A DNA stretch of 64,000 nt from an uncultured Bacteroidales bacterium (GTDB taxonomy: Bacteria; Bacteroidota; Bacteroidia; Bacteroidales; Bacteroidaceae), in assembly GCA_902801325.1 (NCBI GenBank), contig CADCHQ010000012.1:106249-170248 (forward strand). The letters are read 5' to 3'. Each line of letters starts with the position of its first letter. Within the stretch, counting starts at the first letter, position 1. Below, piece after piece: positions 18,201 to 26,341 of the stretch. A program made the translations under genes and the position numbers. The notes below the pieces were generated by a model. That model saw only the letters and a program-made list of their open reading frames with translations, was not told the origin of the DNA and made no database searches.

Positions 18201-19269
18201 GCCAGTCATTCTGAAGGGTGAGTCCGTGCATCTCACCAGTCTGTCAAAGCATAATCCCACTGACCTGCAGTGGACTTTGGCAGGCACGGTGCAGAAGACC
18301 ATTGTCAATGGTGGGCAGAACTTCGACCTCACCTTTGAGGAACCGGGCATCTATAATGTCACATTGAAGGCTACCAATGCCAAAGGCTCGAACTCGAAGA
18401 CTCAGGAGCGTGCCGTCATTGTTACTAATGCCGACTCAAAGAATGGCCTTACATTTACGCAAAGTGCTTCGCAGGTGACCTTGTCAAAGCCATTGTTTGA
18501 GGAGGAAACTACTACGGTGCTCACTATCGACTGGTGGATGAATCCCAGCAAACTTAGCAGTTATTGTCTAGGTATCGGTGAGTCGACTAGCACCTTCATG
18601 TTGCGTACCGATGCCAGTGGAACGATGTTCTTCCATAATGGAGCCAAGAACGTGAACAGTGGTAAAGACTTTGTCATTGCTGGGCAGTGGCATCACTATG
18701 TGGTGATGTACAACAAGGGAATGGTCAAGTTCTATCGCGATGGCAGACAGTTCGCTTCGGTTACTGGTGGCGGTTCCACGCTAGCGCGTCCGTCGGCTTT
18801 CAGCATCGGAACCTCTTCAGCCCCAATGATAGGTAGTATTGATGAGTTCCGCGTATGGCGTTGTTCCACGACTCAGACCATTATTCAGGGACTATGCAAT
18901 CAGCCGATTGAGGATTACGAAGAGTATATTTCGGGAAGCCATGCTAACTATCATCTCTTGCTATACTACCAGTTCAATCAGACGGGTGGTGATGTACAAG
19001 ACATTACCTCTAACGGCAATACGGGCATTCGTTCGGGATTTGGTCCTGATGGTGATGCTTGGGATTTGTCGAAGGGCGTCTTCTGCCTGAACTTTGGGCA
19101 GAAGCAGGATGACGTCATCATTGACGGCATAGAGGCTGTTGACAATGGACAATTGACAGTTGATAATGGGAAACAAGGTATATTTGATCTTAGTGGAAGG
19201 CGCCTTGGTAATGGTAAACTGAAGCCCGGTCTCTATATCATCGACGGCAAGAAGAGATTAATAAAGTAA
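15238..19269 (+). CDS. Secreted papain-like (C1) peptidase with LamG and PKD-like domains
   Basis: Exported cysteine peptidase of 1343 residues with a signal peptide cut near ANA/QD. The papain-type catalytic set is complete: oxyanion Gln and nucleophile in NQAGGSCGSAS (Cys 95), His 267 in VDHALTMVGYDD, and Asn 303 in WIIVNSWGGWCNDGF. Two concanavalin-like LamG domains follow at about 590-741 and 1068-1253, with PKD or Ig-like units at about 818-1064 between them. The end (FDLSGRRLGNGKLKPGLYI, then DGKKRLIK) is the short tail shared with three other proteins here and probably a secretion signal. It is likely a surface-anchored protease; the substrate is unknown. Confidence 0.88.
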   Translation: MMKNKPFFMLIIMLVASTIANAQDWDREKYPDYNPNYSNPDPALIKYAEIVRRTPKTSKMKRVRALSAAAGLPDHVNNANTKYFPPVFNQAGGSCGSASRICYMFTHELNSYRDIDSGSNETNYPSHFVWLLTYGNSGKDAFVTHVGVPTSATYGGRTYSRIYGNYDWDSEVFGWMQGYDKWFSAFGNRMLKPTTNPYSLGTEEGRLAAKAWLHNHAGDESFKAGGLIGLGVASGGKWERIPKTAVNDNIGVTNMYYVKQWGTSVDHALTMVGYDDRIEFDIDGNGVCGEEDKDEVGAWIIVNSWGGWCNDGFIYCPYAHAGPAFTSEGKLNGWWTGELYHTRKDYRPLRTIKLKMDYTRRSEMKLQVGVSADLNATKSESIIDMHHFRYAGDGHSGETNPAPETPMLGQWADGKMHSEPMEFGYDLTDLTSNYDCSQPLKYFFIINTRSWGLGEGHIYEASIMDYEHDTEGVETPFDLGETGQVEVKSAGTQTVISTIVYGSALNVPQNVAIADGQLSWTVPMLSGHTLEGYVLYHDGKRLTTVGKDVLSHSVEGEGNFGVAALYERSMESRIVSASTAVTKQEENQVINFKHGGFSIPDIFNSSYDECTIEYYIKPNSYINYNNMFGPDWGTFLAHCNQDGTMSVGWNTGADRIGASSKKLSVGLWMHVAIVVKNNKMTLYMGNASVGSVTSSNFSGLGGFGNLEFRNGGSNYQDASYDEIRIWNRARTATEIKNSYNREYYGDVMPEGLMAYYKGDLIQKDGLWYMRDCVGGHHALLTNLNYTQEVPSRQPTLYRPKDAENVLSIDEPSEAIYAGIPTTLTTTRGDGIRSLVWSVPALNIADWHITSPTLTFPQPGQYEVSVTGYDYEADGTDGVAREITATRTITVVAAPAIDTQFTTTATSVASGDRISFSVTHPIAGYAYQWSMPGADIESAGTLTAGATYQCAGEYEITLTVTAPSGETASRSIKVEVSEVAPEADFAINEPVILKGESVHLTSLSKHNPTDLQWTLAGTVQKTIVNGGQNFDLTFEEPGIYNVTLKATNAKGSNSKTQERAVIVTNADSKNGLTFTQSASQVTLSKPLFEEETTTVLTIDWWMNPSKLSSYCLGIGESTSTFMLRTDASGTMFFHNGAKNVNSGKDFVIAGQWHHYVVMYNKGMVKFYRDGRQFASVTGGGSTLARPSAFSIGTSSAPMIGSIDEFRVWRCSTTQTIIQGLCNQPIEDYEEYISGSHANYHLLLYYQFNQTGGDVQDITSNGNTGIRSGFGPDGDAWDLSKGVFCLNFGQKQDDVIIDGIEAVDNGQLTVDNGKQGIFDLSGRRLGNGKLKPGLYIIDGKKRLIK

Positions 19270-19290
19270 TCTGATACATGACAGAATGAT

Positions 19291-19326
19291 AAAGCCCCTG
19301 CCTTCAACGACGAAGGCAGGGGCTTT
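19291..19326. terminator. Bidirectional terminator
   Basis: Perfect 15-base stem AAAGCCCCTGCCTTC (19291-19305) and GAAGGCAGGGGCTTT (19312-19326) between the convergent protease and exonuclease genes. Confidence 0.9.
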
Positions 19327-19346
19327 GCTATGTAGTTGTATCTTTA

Positions 19347-20105
19347 TTAAATGTCTTGTAATACAACCTCTACGGGGCAGTGGTCACTACCAAATATCTC
19401 GTTATGGATGCTGGCTGACTGCAGATTAGGCACCAGACGATTGGAAACAATAAAATAGTCGATGCGCCATCCTGCATTCTTCTCACGGGCGCGGAAGCGA
19501 TAGCTCCACCAAGAGTAAGCATCGGTAAGGGTGGGGTAGAAGTGGCGGAAGGTGTCGGTAAAGCCACTGCCGAGAAGCCTAGTCATCTTCTCACGTTCCT
19601 GATCGGTAAAGCCTGCATTCATGCGGTTAGTCTTGGGATTCTTCAAGTCTATCTCCTCGTGAGCCACATTCAAGTCACCACATAGGATGACAGGCTTCTG
19701 GGCGTCCAAAGAAAGAATATATTGGCGGAAGTCGTCTTCCCACTGCATGCGATAGTCGAGACGCTTTAATCCGTCCTGACTATTAGGCGTATAGCAACAC
19801 ACGAGATAGAACTGGGGATATTCGAGGGTGATGAGGCGACCTTCGTGGTCATGCTCATCGATACCCATACCATATTTTACCGAGAGTGGTTGGTGCTTCG
19901 TGAAGATGGCTGTACCAGAGTAGCCTTTCTTGTCTGCGTAGTTCCAAAAACTTTGATACCCAAGGAAGGCTATGTCGAGTTGCCCTTCCTGCATCTTAGT
20001 CTCTTGCAGGCAGAAGAAATCCGCATCGAGCGACTCGAATGCCTCGCAAAAGTTCTTGCCTGCTACAGCTCGCAGACCATTGACGTTCCAACTAATGAAC
20101 TTCAT
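19347..20105 (-). CDS. xth: Exodeoxyribonuclease III
   Basis: AP endonuclease and 3'-5' exonuclease of base excision repair, 252 residues, cytoplasmic. Exonuclease III motifs in order: FISWNVNGLRA (2-12), FFCLQETKMQ with the metal-binding Glu (about 30-40), GYSGTAIFTK, GDLNVAHEEIDL (about 143-154), AGWRIDYFIVS (about 219-229) and SDHCPVEV with the catalytic His near the end. Length is standard. Its ATG overlaps the CotH gene stop by four bases (ATGA), so it is probably expressed with that secreted protein although the functions look unrelated. Confidence 0.96.
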   Translation of the reverse strand: MKFISWNVNGLRAVAGKNFCEAFESLDADFFCLQETKMQEGQLDIAFLGYQSFWNYADKKGYSGTAIFTKHQPLSVKYGMGIDEHDHEGRLITLEYPQFYLVCCYTPNSQDGLKRLDYRMQWEDDFRQYILSLDAQKPVILCGDLNVAHEEIDLKNPKTNRMNAGFTDQEREKMTRLLGSGFTDTFRHFYPTLTDAYSWWSYRFRAREKNAGWRIDYFIVSNRLVPNLQSASIHNEIFGSDHCPVEVVLQDI

Positions 20106-22702
20106 CGTATTACGTATTTTTTGCCGTTGACTATATATATACCTGGCATCAAGCCTTGATTGAACTGCCCGTAAGGTACTTGCTTTCGAATGAGAATACC
20201 ATTGATGGTGTAAACATCCACGGGCTTAGACATCACTTCAGCCACACTCACGCGGTCGGGCTGACCATATTCCTCTTCCTCGGGATCGATAATGTCATCG
20301 CTTGGGATGTCATACTTGTCAAGACGTTTATAGATGAAGTTGGCACGCTTCGTGAGCCAGTTCTTGGCATTGTTGGTGATAGTGGCATACTGTGCACCAT
20401 CGCCCCAACCTCCTTCGTAATAGGAATAACCATATTCAATGTTCTCTACAAATTCTCCATCGTTGTTATGCAAGAATGATGGCTCCACATATTTGAAGTA
20501 GTCATCGCAGTATTCGATGAGTTCATCCAACTTGCCACTAGTAATGAAATCATGCCAAAGTAAGAAATAGGCTTTCTTCATCTTCTCGCTTCCGCGCAAA
20601 ATCTTTCTAAAGAAGGGATAGCCAACGTCCGAGGATGACATGTTAGAGAAAAGGTCGAGCTCGGCATTCCTTATAAAGTATGTGCTGGTCCCTTCATAGC
20701 CAAACGACCAGTCGAAATCCCATACGGGACCAAGATGCCAAAGCGAGTCATTAATAATGTCTTCATTATAAATGAACCAACTCTTGGGATGCTTGCATTC
20801 TTCGTTTCGCACCAAGTCATTGACCAACATAGCACGTGCAAAACTTTGTACGTCGAATGCTGCATCTTCGGGTGTGCCCTTCATGTCGTATGTGAAGTTG
20901 TTGAATGCGTCTTTGATTTCCTCAAATGTAATAAGGCTTCCATTATCCGGTTCATCAAAGTCTGGTTCTTTGACATTCACGGGGAGCTTGTAGTAAGTAT
21001 CTTTGAACTTATAGGCTTCATCATAATACGAATCCAATTCCAGCATAGTGGCGTTTGACTCGTCGGCAATGTCGATGCTGTTGTTCGAGAATCCGACTTT
21101 CTCCGTGAAGTTATACGAACCACGATAATGGCCATTGATGTATAAGTCTACTGGGATAATGTGGTTGCAACCATCCGATTGCACCATGTCGGCAATCTTC
21201 ATAGCAATGGCGTTGGTAGTCATAGAGTTTGATTGCTTATTGGCAAGCAATACCCACGACTTACCCTTGGTCAAACCAAAAGGCTTCTGCTTTTCTTCAA
21301 ACTTTATTCGGTATGGGTTCTTGCTATAAGCGGAACCGGACCAACTAGAGTTGCCACGACCTCTTATCAGTATAGGTGTTTCTTCCATGTCGGGGAATAC
21401 ACCCACTCCATCAATCTTGATAGTGGCGTCAACGAACTCTGTTTTGCTACTTATCCAATTGTTGTAGTCCCATGATTGGCCATCGCCGAAAGTGATGTCG
21501 ACGCGTGGCACGTTGTATTCCGAATTAGGATGGTCGGTAAGGAAATCCACTTCTACATCATAATTGAATCCATAAGGAACGAATCCCTTTTGGTATTCTG
21601 CCGGCGAGAGGAGTTCGGGTTCTACCTTCTGGTAATTAGGATTTTCCACAATCTCATAAAGAGCAAATTCGCTGAACACGAGATAGTTCTTCTTTTGGGA
21701 AGCCGTCATGATGAGACGTAAGTAACTGTATCCTGCCCCGAGATTGATGATGGGACTAAGATAGGTCTCATCGGGATTGAGGGGCAAACCATCTTTGTCG
21801 GAGTTGAGCGTCTGGATCTCATTCCATGTTATACCATCATTGCTGGCTTGCAGAATGAATCCCAGTGGGCAGTAACTGGAAGCACTTCGGGTAGTATATT
21901 CAAATTGCAAGCGAGATAAAGGCTTGTTCAATTGTATATCTATGTAAGGCCACTCACTCTCTCCATCGCCATAATAAGCGCCCTCGAACCAATTCAGCTT
22001 CGTGTATTCGCCAGTTCCCCAAGTTGAGTGGAAAAAGGTTCCATGATCGCCGTCAAGCATATTGACGAGGTTCTCACCATTGTTGCTGGGGGCATTGGTG
22101 GAGAGCATGTCCTCCGTCAACTCAATCTTGTTGGTCAACCATTCTTCGTCTGATGTCTCAGGATTGCTCCAAACCTCGTCCTTAATCTTTATGTTTTTAT
22201 AGATGTATTGCTTGGGATAGGCCACGGTATAGTGCACGATGGTGTCGAAGCGCGGACGACTCTCCTTGCTGTGCTGCAATATTCCATCGATGTAGGCATT
22301 GGCACCTTCGGGCAGTTGGAAGGAGGGTGTCAGGCGTTTGCCTATGCAACTGACTGTGACTTTAATCTTTCCATTGACGTTGTCAATCTCGCCTATGGCA
22401 TCGGTGTAAAGTTGGTCGTTGAATTTGTTGTTAAACTTGTAGCTCAGGAACTGAGGACGCTCATATAAATACTCTTCGTCCTGACTTGCGATGTGCGATT
22501 TTGCGATGCTTATCACAGTATCGCCCGCCAACGTAAGTTTGATGTATTTCTTGTCTTCCTCCCATTTCTCAATGTACTCGCGCGGGAATATCATCATCGA
22601 AGAGTCGGTCAACTCGAAGAAAACAGTATCCGCCTTCTCCGTTTGAGCCTGTACACTGATACTCATCAGCAAACAAGCAATGATGCTTATTAAGTATTTC
22701 AT
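20102..22702 (-). CDS. Secreted CotH kinase family protein with discoidin-like domain
   Basis: Exported protein of 866 residues with a signal peptide (MKYLISIIACLLMSISVQAQ). CotH proteins are protein kinase-like; CotH phosphorylates spore coat proteins in Bacillus, but the role in Bacteroidetes is unknown. The CotH domain runs from about 410 to 770: RGRGNSSW, NPYRIKFEEKQKPFGLTKGK, WVLLANKQSN, DLYINGHYRGSYNFTEKVG, and GPVWDFDWSFGYEG, whose Asp pair fits the metal-binding position. A discoidin-like region is likely at about 180-350 (LSRLQFEYTTRSASSYCPLG). The end, PGIYIVNGKKYVIR, matches the tail shared by the other large secreted proteins. It starts 10 bases after the SGNH gene and overlaps xth. 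Confidence 0.88.
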   Translation of the reverse strand: MKYLISIIACLLMSISVQAQTEKADTVFFELTDSSMMIFPREYIEKWEEDKKYIKLTLAGDTVISIAKSHIASQDEEYLYERPQFLSYKFNNKFNDQLYTDAIGEIDNVNGKIKVTVSCIGKRLTPSFQLPEGANAYIDGILQHSKESRPRFDTIVHYTVAYPKQYIYKNIKIKDEVWSNPETSDEEWLTNKIELTEDMLSTNAPSNNGENLVNMLDGDHGTFFHSTWGTGEYTKLNWFEGAYYGDGESEWPYIDIQLNKPLSRLQFEYTTRSASSYCPLGFILQASNDGITWNEIQTLNSDKDGLPLNPDETYLSPIINLGAGYSYLRLIMTASQKKNYLVFSEFALYEIVENPNYQKVEPELLSPAEYQKGFVPYGFNYDVEVDFLTDHPNSEYNVPRVDITFGDGQSWDYNNWISSKTEFVDATIKIDGVGVFPDMEETPILIRGRGNSSWSGSAYSKNPYRIKFEEKQKPFGLTKGKSWVLLANKQSNSMTTNAIAMKIADMVQSDGCNHIIPVDLYINGHYRGSYNFTEKVGFSNNSIDIADESNATMLELDSYYDEAYKFKDTYYKLPVNVKEPDFDEPDNGSLITFEEIKDAFNNFTYDMKGTPEDAAFDVQSFARAMLVNDLVRNEECKHPKSWFIYNEDIINDSLWHLGPVWDFDWSFGYEGTSTYFIRNAELDLFSNMSSSDVGYPFFRKILRGSEKMKKAYFLLWHDFITSGKLDELIEYCDDYFKYVEPSFLHNNDGEFVENIEYGYSYYEGGWGDGAQYATITNNAKNWLTKRANFIYKRLDKYDIPSDDIIDPEEEEYGQPDRVSVAEVMSKPVDVYTINGILIRKQVPYGQFNQGLMPGIYIVNGKKYVIR

Positions 22703-22712
22703 TTTATCTCGG

Positions 22713-24365
22713 TTATTTCAGGTAGTTAGCAAGTTTACTTTCATTCTGCTTGAGACCCTCAGATATGCTTATGGCATTGAGCAGGGCCCCCATGCGACTA
22801 GTGTGTGTGTGATCTTTCTTATAGAAGTATTTTGCTTTGTCCGGACCTAATTGGTCGAGGACATCAGCCGTGATGTTGTGCAGGTCGACAAATTCTACAC
22901 CCGTCGTGTCAACTACATCGCGATACCATCGTCCGAAGGAATCGTTCCGGCGTTCAATTTTATTGAGTTCCCATTTATTCTTTTCTCCGTCGCCCCATTC
23001 GTTTCTCGGCGTTAAGCTCACCAATATGGGGGTGGCGCCCTTCTCGCGTACGTCGTCAATCATCTTTCGGAGATACCAACCGAAGGTATAAACTACCTCG
23101 TTGCGGACCTCGTTTTCAGTACGCACACGATATACGTGGCTTGAGTCGGCAGTTCCCATAATATCGTTGCGGGCTTTACCGTGAGCCAATTCGTTTCCAG
23201 CATCGTTGTGACCAAACTGTATGAGTACGAAGTCGCCAGGTTGTAAGTCATTGAAGACCTTATCCCAACGTCCTTCACGCAAGTAAGAGCGGCACGAACG
23301 GCCTGCCTGTGCGGCATTCACGATGGTTATCCGATTGGTGTCAAACACCTCTGCGGCTTGACTTCCCCAACCCCACATACCATCTTCGTCGCGATCGGTA
23401 TTCTTTACCGTCGAGTCGCCAGTAATGAACAAAACGGGCTTGCCTGGTTCACGCTTAACGCCTGTTGTAGGCAGGTCGGTCTTCATCATTTGCTTCAATG
23501 GAGCTACTTCTGGGTGTTCGCAAGCCATAAGTCCGTCGGCGGCACTTCTGGCATTCAACTTGGCTCCAAAAGCGGATGTGTGGATGTGGTCGAGATAGAA
23601 GTGATAGTTGAACTTCCACTCCGACATCTGCTCATATTTGAGTGCCGATATTTCGTTTAGGTCCACGAAGGGGCAATCCAGTTCCTCGGCAATCTGACGA
23701 GCCCATAGGCCGAAGCTCTTGTCTACTCTACCCACGTGCCCAGGACTGTCGTAAGCATTGCGAGGCGTAAGGCTCATCAGAATGGGATGAGCACCTAATG
23801 CACGCGTTTCGCGAACAAAACGACGCATGTATTCTCCATAGGAATAAACCGTCTCCTTTTTCCCCGTTTCCTTAATGGTGACGTTGAGGCTGTCGGTTGC
23901 AGATATACCCCGAATGCTAGCGCGTGCCCTACCCGAATCGAACGGGCCATTGTCGTTATGTCCGAGTTCGATAATCACGTAGTCGCCTGGGCGAATACCT
24001 TTCTTTACATCAGGCCACAAACGAGTGTAGAAAGTACGGCTCGATGTTCCGCCCAAAGCTTGGTTTTCGACCGTGATTTGGTTCTCGTCGAAGTATTCGT
24101 GGGCAAAGTATCCCCAACCCCACTGACCGTTGTCGCCATTGCCCAATGTGCCAGTTCGCATAGTGCTGTTGCCAACAAGGAAGAGCACGGGATTGGTGCC
24201 TTTTCGGCTACTTCCTGCGAGCGGACGGGCAGTTGCAGCCTTCTCCAGAGAGTCGAGTGTCAGGTCGACGACTTTGTTCACGTCTTCCATCGGACGGAAG
24301 CGTTCTTGTGACTTTGCGCTAATGGTTAAGCAGAGCAAAAATAAAGTAGAAAGTATCTTTCTCAT
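22713..24365 (-). CDS. Tandem SGNH esterase (rhamnogalacturonan acetylesterase-like, two domains)
   Basis: Exported protein of 550 residues holding two consecutive SGNH/GDSL hydrolase domains like CE12 rhamnogalacturonan acetylesterases, which deacetylate pectin. Domain 1: FLVGNSTMRTG (Ser 67; the usual GDS reads GNS), IELGHNDNGPF, and DHIHTSAFGA. Domain 2: FITGDSTVKN (Ser 318), IQFGHNDAGNE, and DHTHTSRMGA. Ser, Gly, Asn and His positions are present in both, so both may be active. The start at 24365 leaves a signal peptide; a -7-like CAAATATA on this strand at 24391-24398 supports it. It is the first gene of a minus-strand run with cotH and xth. Confidence 0.9.
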   Translation of the reverse strand: MRKILSTLFLLCLTISAKSQERFRPMEDVNKVVDLTLDSLEKAATARPLAGSSRKGTNPVLFLVGNSTMRTGTLGNGDNGQWGWGYFAHEYFDENQITVENQALGGTSSRTFYTRLWPDVKKGIRPGDYVIIELGHNDNGPFDSGRARASIRGISATDSLNVTIKETGKKETVYSYGEYMRRFVRETRALGAHPILMSLTPRNAYDSPGHVGRVDKSFGLWARQIAEELDCPFVDLNEISALKYEQMSEWKFNYHFYLDHIHTSAFGAKLNARSAADGLMACEHPEVAPLKQMMKTDLPTTGVKREPGKPVLFITGDSTVKNTDRDEDGMWGWGSQAAEVFDTNRITIVNAAQAGRSCRSYLREGRWDKVFNDLQPGDFVLIQFGHNDAGNELAHGKARNDIMGTADSSHVYRVRTENEVRNEVVYTFGWYLRKMIDDVREKGATPILVSLTPRNEWGDGEKNKWELNKIERRNDSFGRWYRDVVDTTGVEFVDLHNITADVLDQLGPDKAKYFYKKDHTHTSRMGALLNAISISEGLKQNESKLANYLK

Positions 24366-24500
24366 GGTCGAATTTTTCTTAAATTGCGTGCAAATATACA
24401 ACAAAGGCCGTGAATATGAAAATAAACGAGTTTATTTTTGCTTTATTAACACGATATCAAATCGCGCCTAATTAAGTTTGTTGCTTGCAAGGTGCTTTTC

Positions 24501-25163
24501 TTAGAAAACAATAATCGTTCCACCGTCGCTTTCGCTATACCGACGCAGCAAGTCCTGAATGAATTGTGCACAGGACAAGACGTTCTCACTATTGCCGTCG
24601 TATCCGTTTACGATGGAGAGCAGACGAGTCGTCTGGAGGGTGATCTTAGTGCGTTCATGGTCACTCGTAGGCGTACCAATTCCTCCCATTTCATCGCGAT
24701 AAACGGGCAATCCCTGTATGTTGAGTTCGCCTCGTCCTATACCTTCGTAAGGTTCGCCTTCCCGTCCGATGCCCAGTGTTAGCATGTCGCCTTGAATGAG
24801 GTCGGCGTCGAAACCTCCGATGCTATAGCCGTAGGCGATGGAGGCAAGATTGATGAGATCGACGAGTGTGGAGACCTGATACAGGTCGTGCCCTTTCAGG
24901 GTTCTTCTCACCAATGCTTCGCCACTGGGACGATATCGACTTGGGTCTTTTCCGCATCGTTTGTAGACTTCACGTGTGGCCTCGATGGAAGGCATCTGCT
25001 TAATGCTGTCAGGGGTGTAGCGAAGTCGATATTCTTCGATGAAATGGGCGATTTCTGTCCATAGAACATCATTTTTATCCGTGTTCCTAACGTCTGCGAG
25101 AACAGCGGCCCCCTTGAATTGCGGGCACCGCTGTCTGATCTCTTCAGAGACGATTATTTGCAT
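24501..25163 (-). CDS. B3/B4 domain protein (PheT-like tRNA-binding fold)
   Basis: A 220-residue cytoplasmic protein related to the B3/B4 domain of phenylalanyl-tRNA synthetase beta, a family whose stand-alone members are thought to edit or bind mischarged tRNA. Family features: YRPSGEALVRRTLKGHDLYQ (about 88-107), LVDLINLASIAYGYSIGGFD (about 112-131) and GTPTSDHERTKIT late in the protein. There is no signal peptide. It is separated from the lipoprotein gene upstream by a spacer of repeated CCTTAAT words. The family assignment is good; the function is not established. Confidence 0.85.
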   Translation of the reverse strand: MQIIVSEEIRQRCPQFKGAAVLADVRNTDKNDVLWTEIAHFIEEYRLRYTPDSIKQMPSIEATREVYKRCGKDPSRYRPSGEALVRRTLKGHDLYQVSTLVDLINLASIAYGYSIGGFDADLIQGDMLTLGIGREGEPYEGIGRGELNIQGLPVYRDEMGGIGTPTSDHERTKITLQTTRLLSIVNGYDGNSENVLSCAQFIQDLLRRYSESDGGTIIVF

Positions 25164-25217
25164 AATCCTTAATCCTCAGTTTTTTATCCTTAACCTCTAA
25201 TCTTTATTCCTTAATCC

Positions 25218-25799
25218 TTACTCTTTATTCTCCAATGCCTTCTTCATGTTCACACCACGAATGCCCTTGGGTTCGCTCGTCGTTACATTTGTTCCAGTGG
25301 AATCGTTCCCGAACTTCTCACCCTTTACATAATAGTAGGGGTCGTAGTATCCGCCGTATCCGTAGGTATCCCAGTCGCGGTCGTAGTTACGCAAGGTGAA
25401 GTATGTCAGGTTCTCCAGCGTGTAGTAGTCGGCAATGCAACCCGTGAAACGGTAGTAGGTAAGATTGTAGTCGACAATGGCGCAGTCAAGAGCGGGATCA
25501 TCGAAGGTTAAGTACAGAACCTGGTCAACAACCTTCCAGTTGAAGCGATGGCTAATGCTTCCGCGATGATAGTAATCGATCTCGTATCCGTAACCATGAG
25601 TGTATCCCCAACCGCTGGGCGTGAACTCAATCTCCGAACCTAAAGCCTTTACGCCGTCGTAATACATGTCCATATCTCCGAACCAATGTCCACTTACATA
25701 TTTGCCAACATAATCGTCGTCGTCATAGCAACTTGTCAGCGTTGTTGTCAGGGCCAGAAGGGCCACCAACATCCAAAAGTACTTGTTCATCGTCTTCAT
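25218..25799 (-). CDS. Tyr/Asp-rich lipoprotein, unknown function
   Basis: 193 residues from MKTMNKYFWM at 25799; the next Met, at 25790, is an equal candidate. The lipobox LTSC puts the lipidated Cys near residue 26, followed by YDDDDYVGKY. The mature part is rich in Tyr, Asp and Gly (DWDTYGYGGYYDPYYY) and looks all-beta, perhaps lipocalin-like; I do not recognise a family. A -7-like box on this strand (CAAAGGTA, 25830-25837) supports transcription from just upstream. Confidence 0.75.
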   Translation of the reverse strand: MKTMNKYFWMLVALLALTTTLTSCYDDDDYVGKYVSGHWFGDMDMYYDGVKALGSEIEFTPSGWGYTHGYGYEIDYYHRGSISHRFNWKVVDQVLYLTFDDPALDCAIVDYNLTYYRFTGCIADYYTLENLTYFTLRNYDRDWDTYGYGGYYDPYYYVKGEKFGNDSTGTNVTTSEPKGIRGVNMKKALENKE

Positions 25800-25940
25800 A
25801 GTCGTATACTTTTTGTGGTTTCGATAGTGCAAAGGTACGCCTTTCTTGTCGTTCGTGCAAGAGTGTTTCCCTATTCTTGTTGGGGAATTTCCCTAAGTGT
25901 GCGTAGGGAAGTGCTCAATCGGGCCTTTGCCTTCCTGTCG

Positions 25941-26022
25941 TCGAGCCCTTATTCGAGAGTCGTCGAACGCTTGTTCGATTGCCATCGAACCCTTATTCGA
26001 GAGTCGTCGAACGCTTGTTCGA
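25941..26022. repeat. 22-bp tandem palindromic repeat, 4 units
   Basis: Cores at 25941-25956, 25963-25978, 25985-26000 and 26007-26022, exactly 22 bases apart: TCGAGCCCTTATTCGA, TCGAACGCTTGTTCGA, TCGAACCCTTATTCGA and TCGAACGCTTGTTCGA. The best units have 6-base arms (TCGAAC and GTTCGA) around GCTT. A degenerate unit may precede the first. The related array at 42420-42479 has the same period and core. Confidence 0.93.
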
Positions 26023-26280
26023 TTTCAGTCGTATATGCTAACGCCCAAACTAGGGCTTCCTAATTCGTATTATTCGCTCGGCGACGAAGGGGACGCTTGC
26101 ATAAAAAGTGGAGCAAGAATCCTTGGGTTTCAGTACTCACGTTCGGAAGAACCAATAATGGAGAATAATATCGCTTCGCAATCTGTGGCCATGTGTCCGC
26201 GAAATCGTCCCCCTTATACGCTTTTATAAGCTTGCTTATAAGCGAAAAGGGTACTTTTTCTTTCATTTTTCTCTATTTAT
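26023..26280. other. Intergenic, no gene; dispersed repeat and hairpin
   Basis: No coding signal. A full-length copy of the dispersed element lies at 26076-26117 (CGCTCGGCGACGAAGGGG to GTGGAGCAAG). A palindrome around TTATAAGCTTGCTTATAAG (26225-26243) sits upstream of the etfB promoter. Confidence 0.7.
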
Positions 26281-26311
26281 TTTGTTCTTCGCTCACTTAT
26301 CCGTATCTTTG
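26281..26311 (+). promoter_or_regulatory. Promoter of the etfB-etfA-acd operon
   Basis: TTTG at 26281-26284, a 19-base spacer containing TTCTTCGCTCACTTA, and TATCTTTG at 26304-26311 followed by CACGC. The upstream flank TTTTTCTCTATTT is also shared with the promoter of the glycosyltransferase gene at 63016. Confidence 0.88.
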
Positions 26312-26341
26312 CACGCAATTTATATTAATATATAAGTAGAT

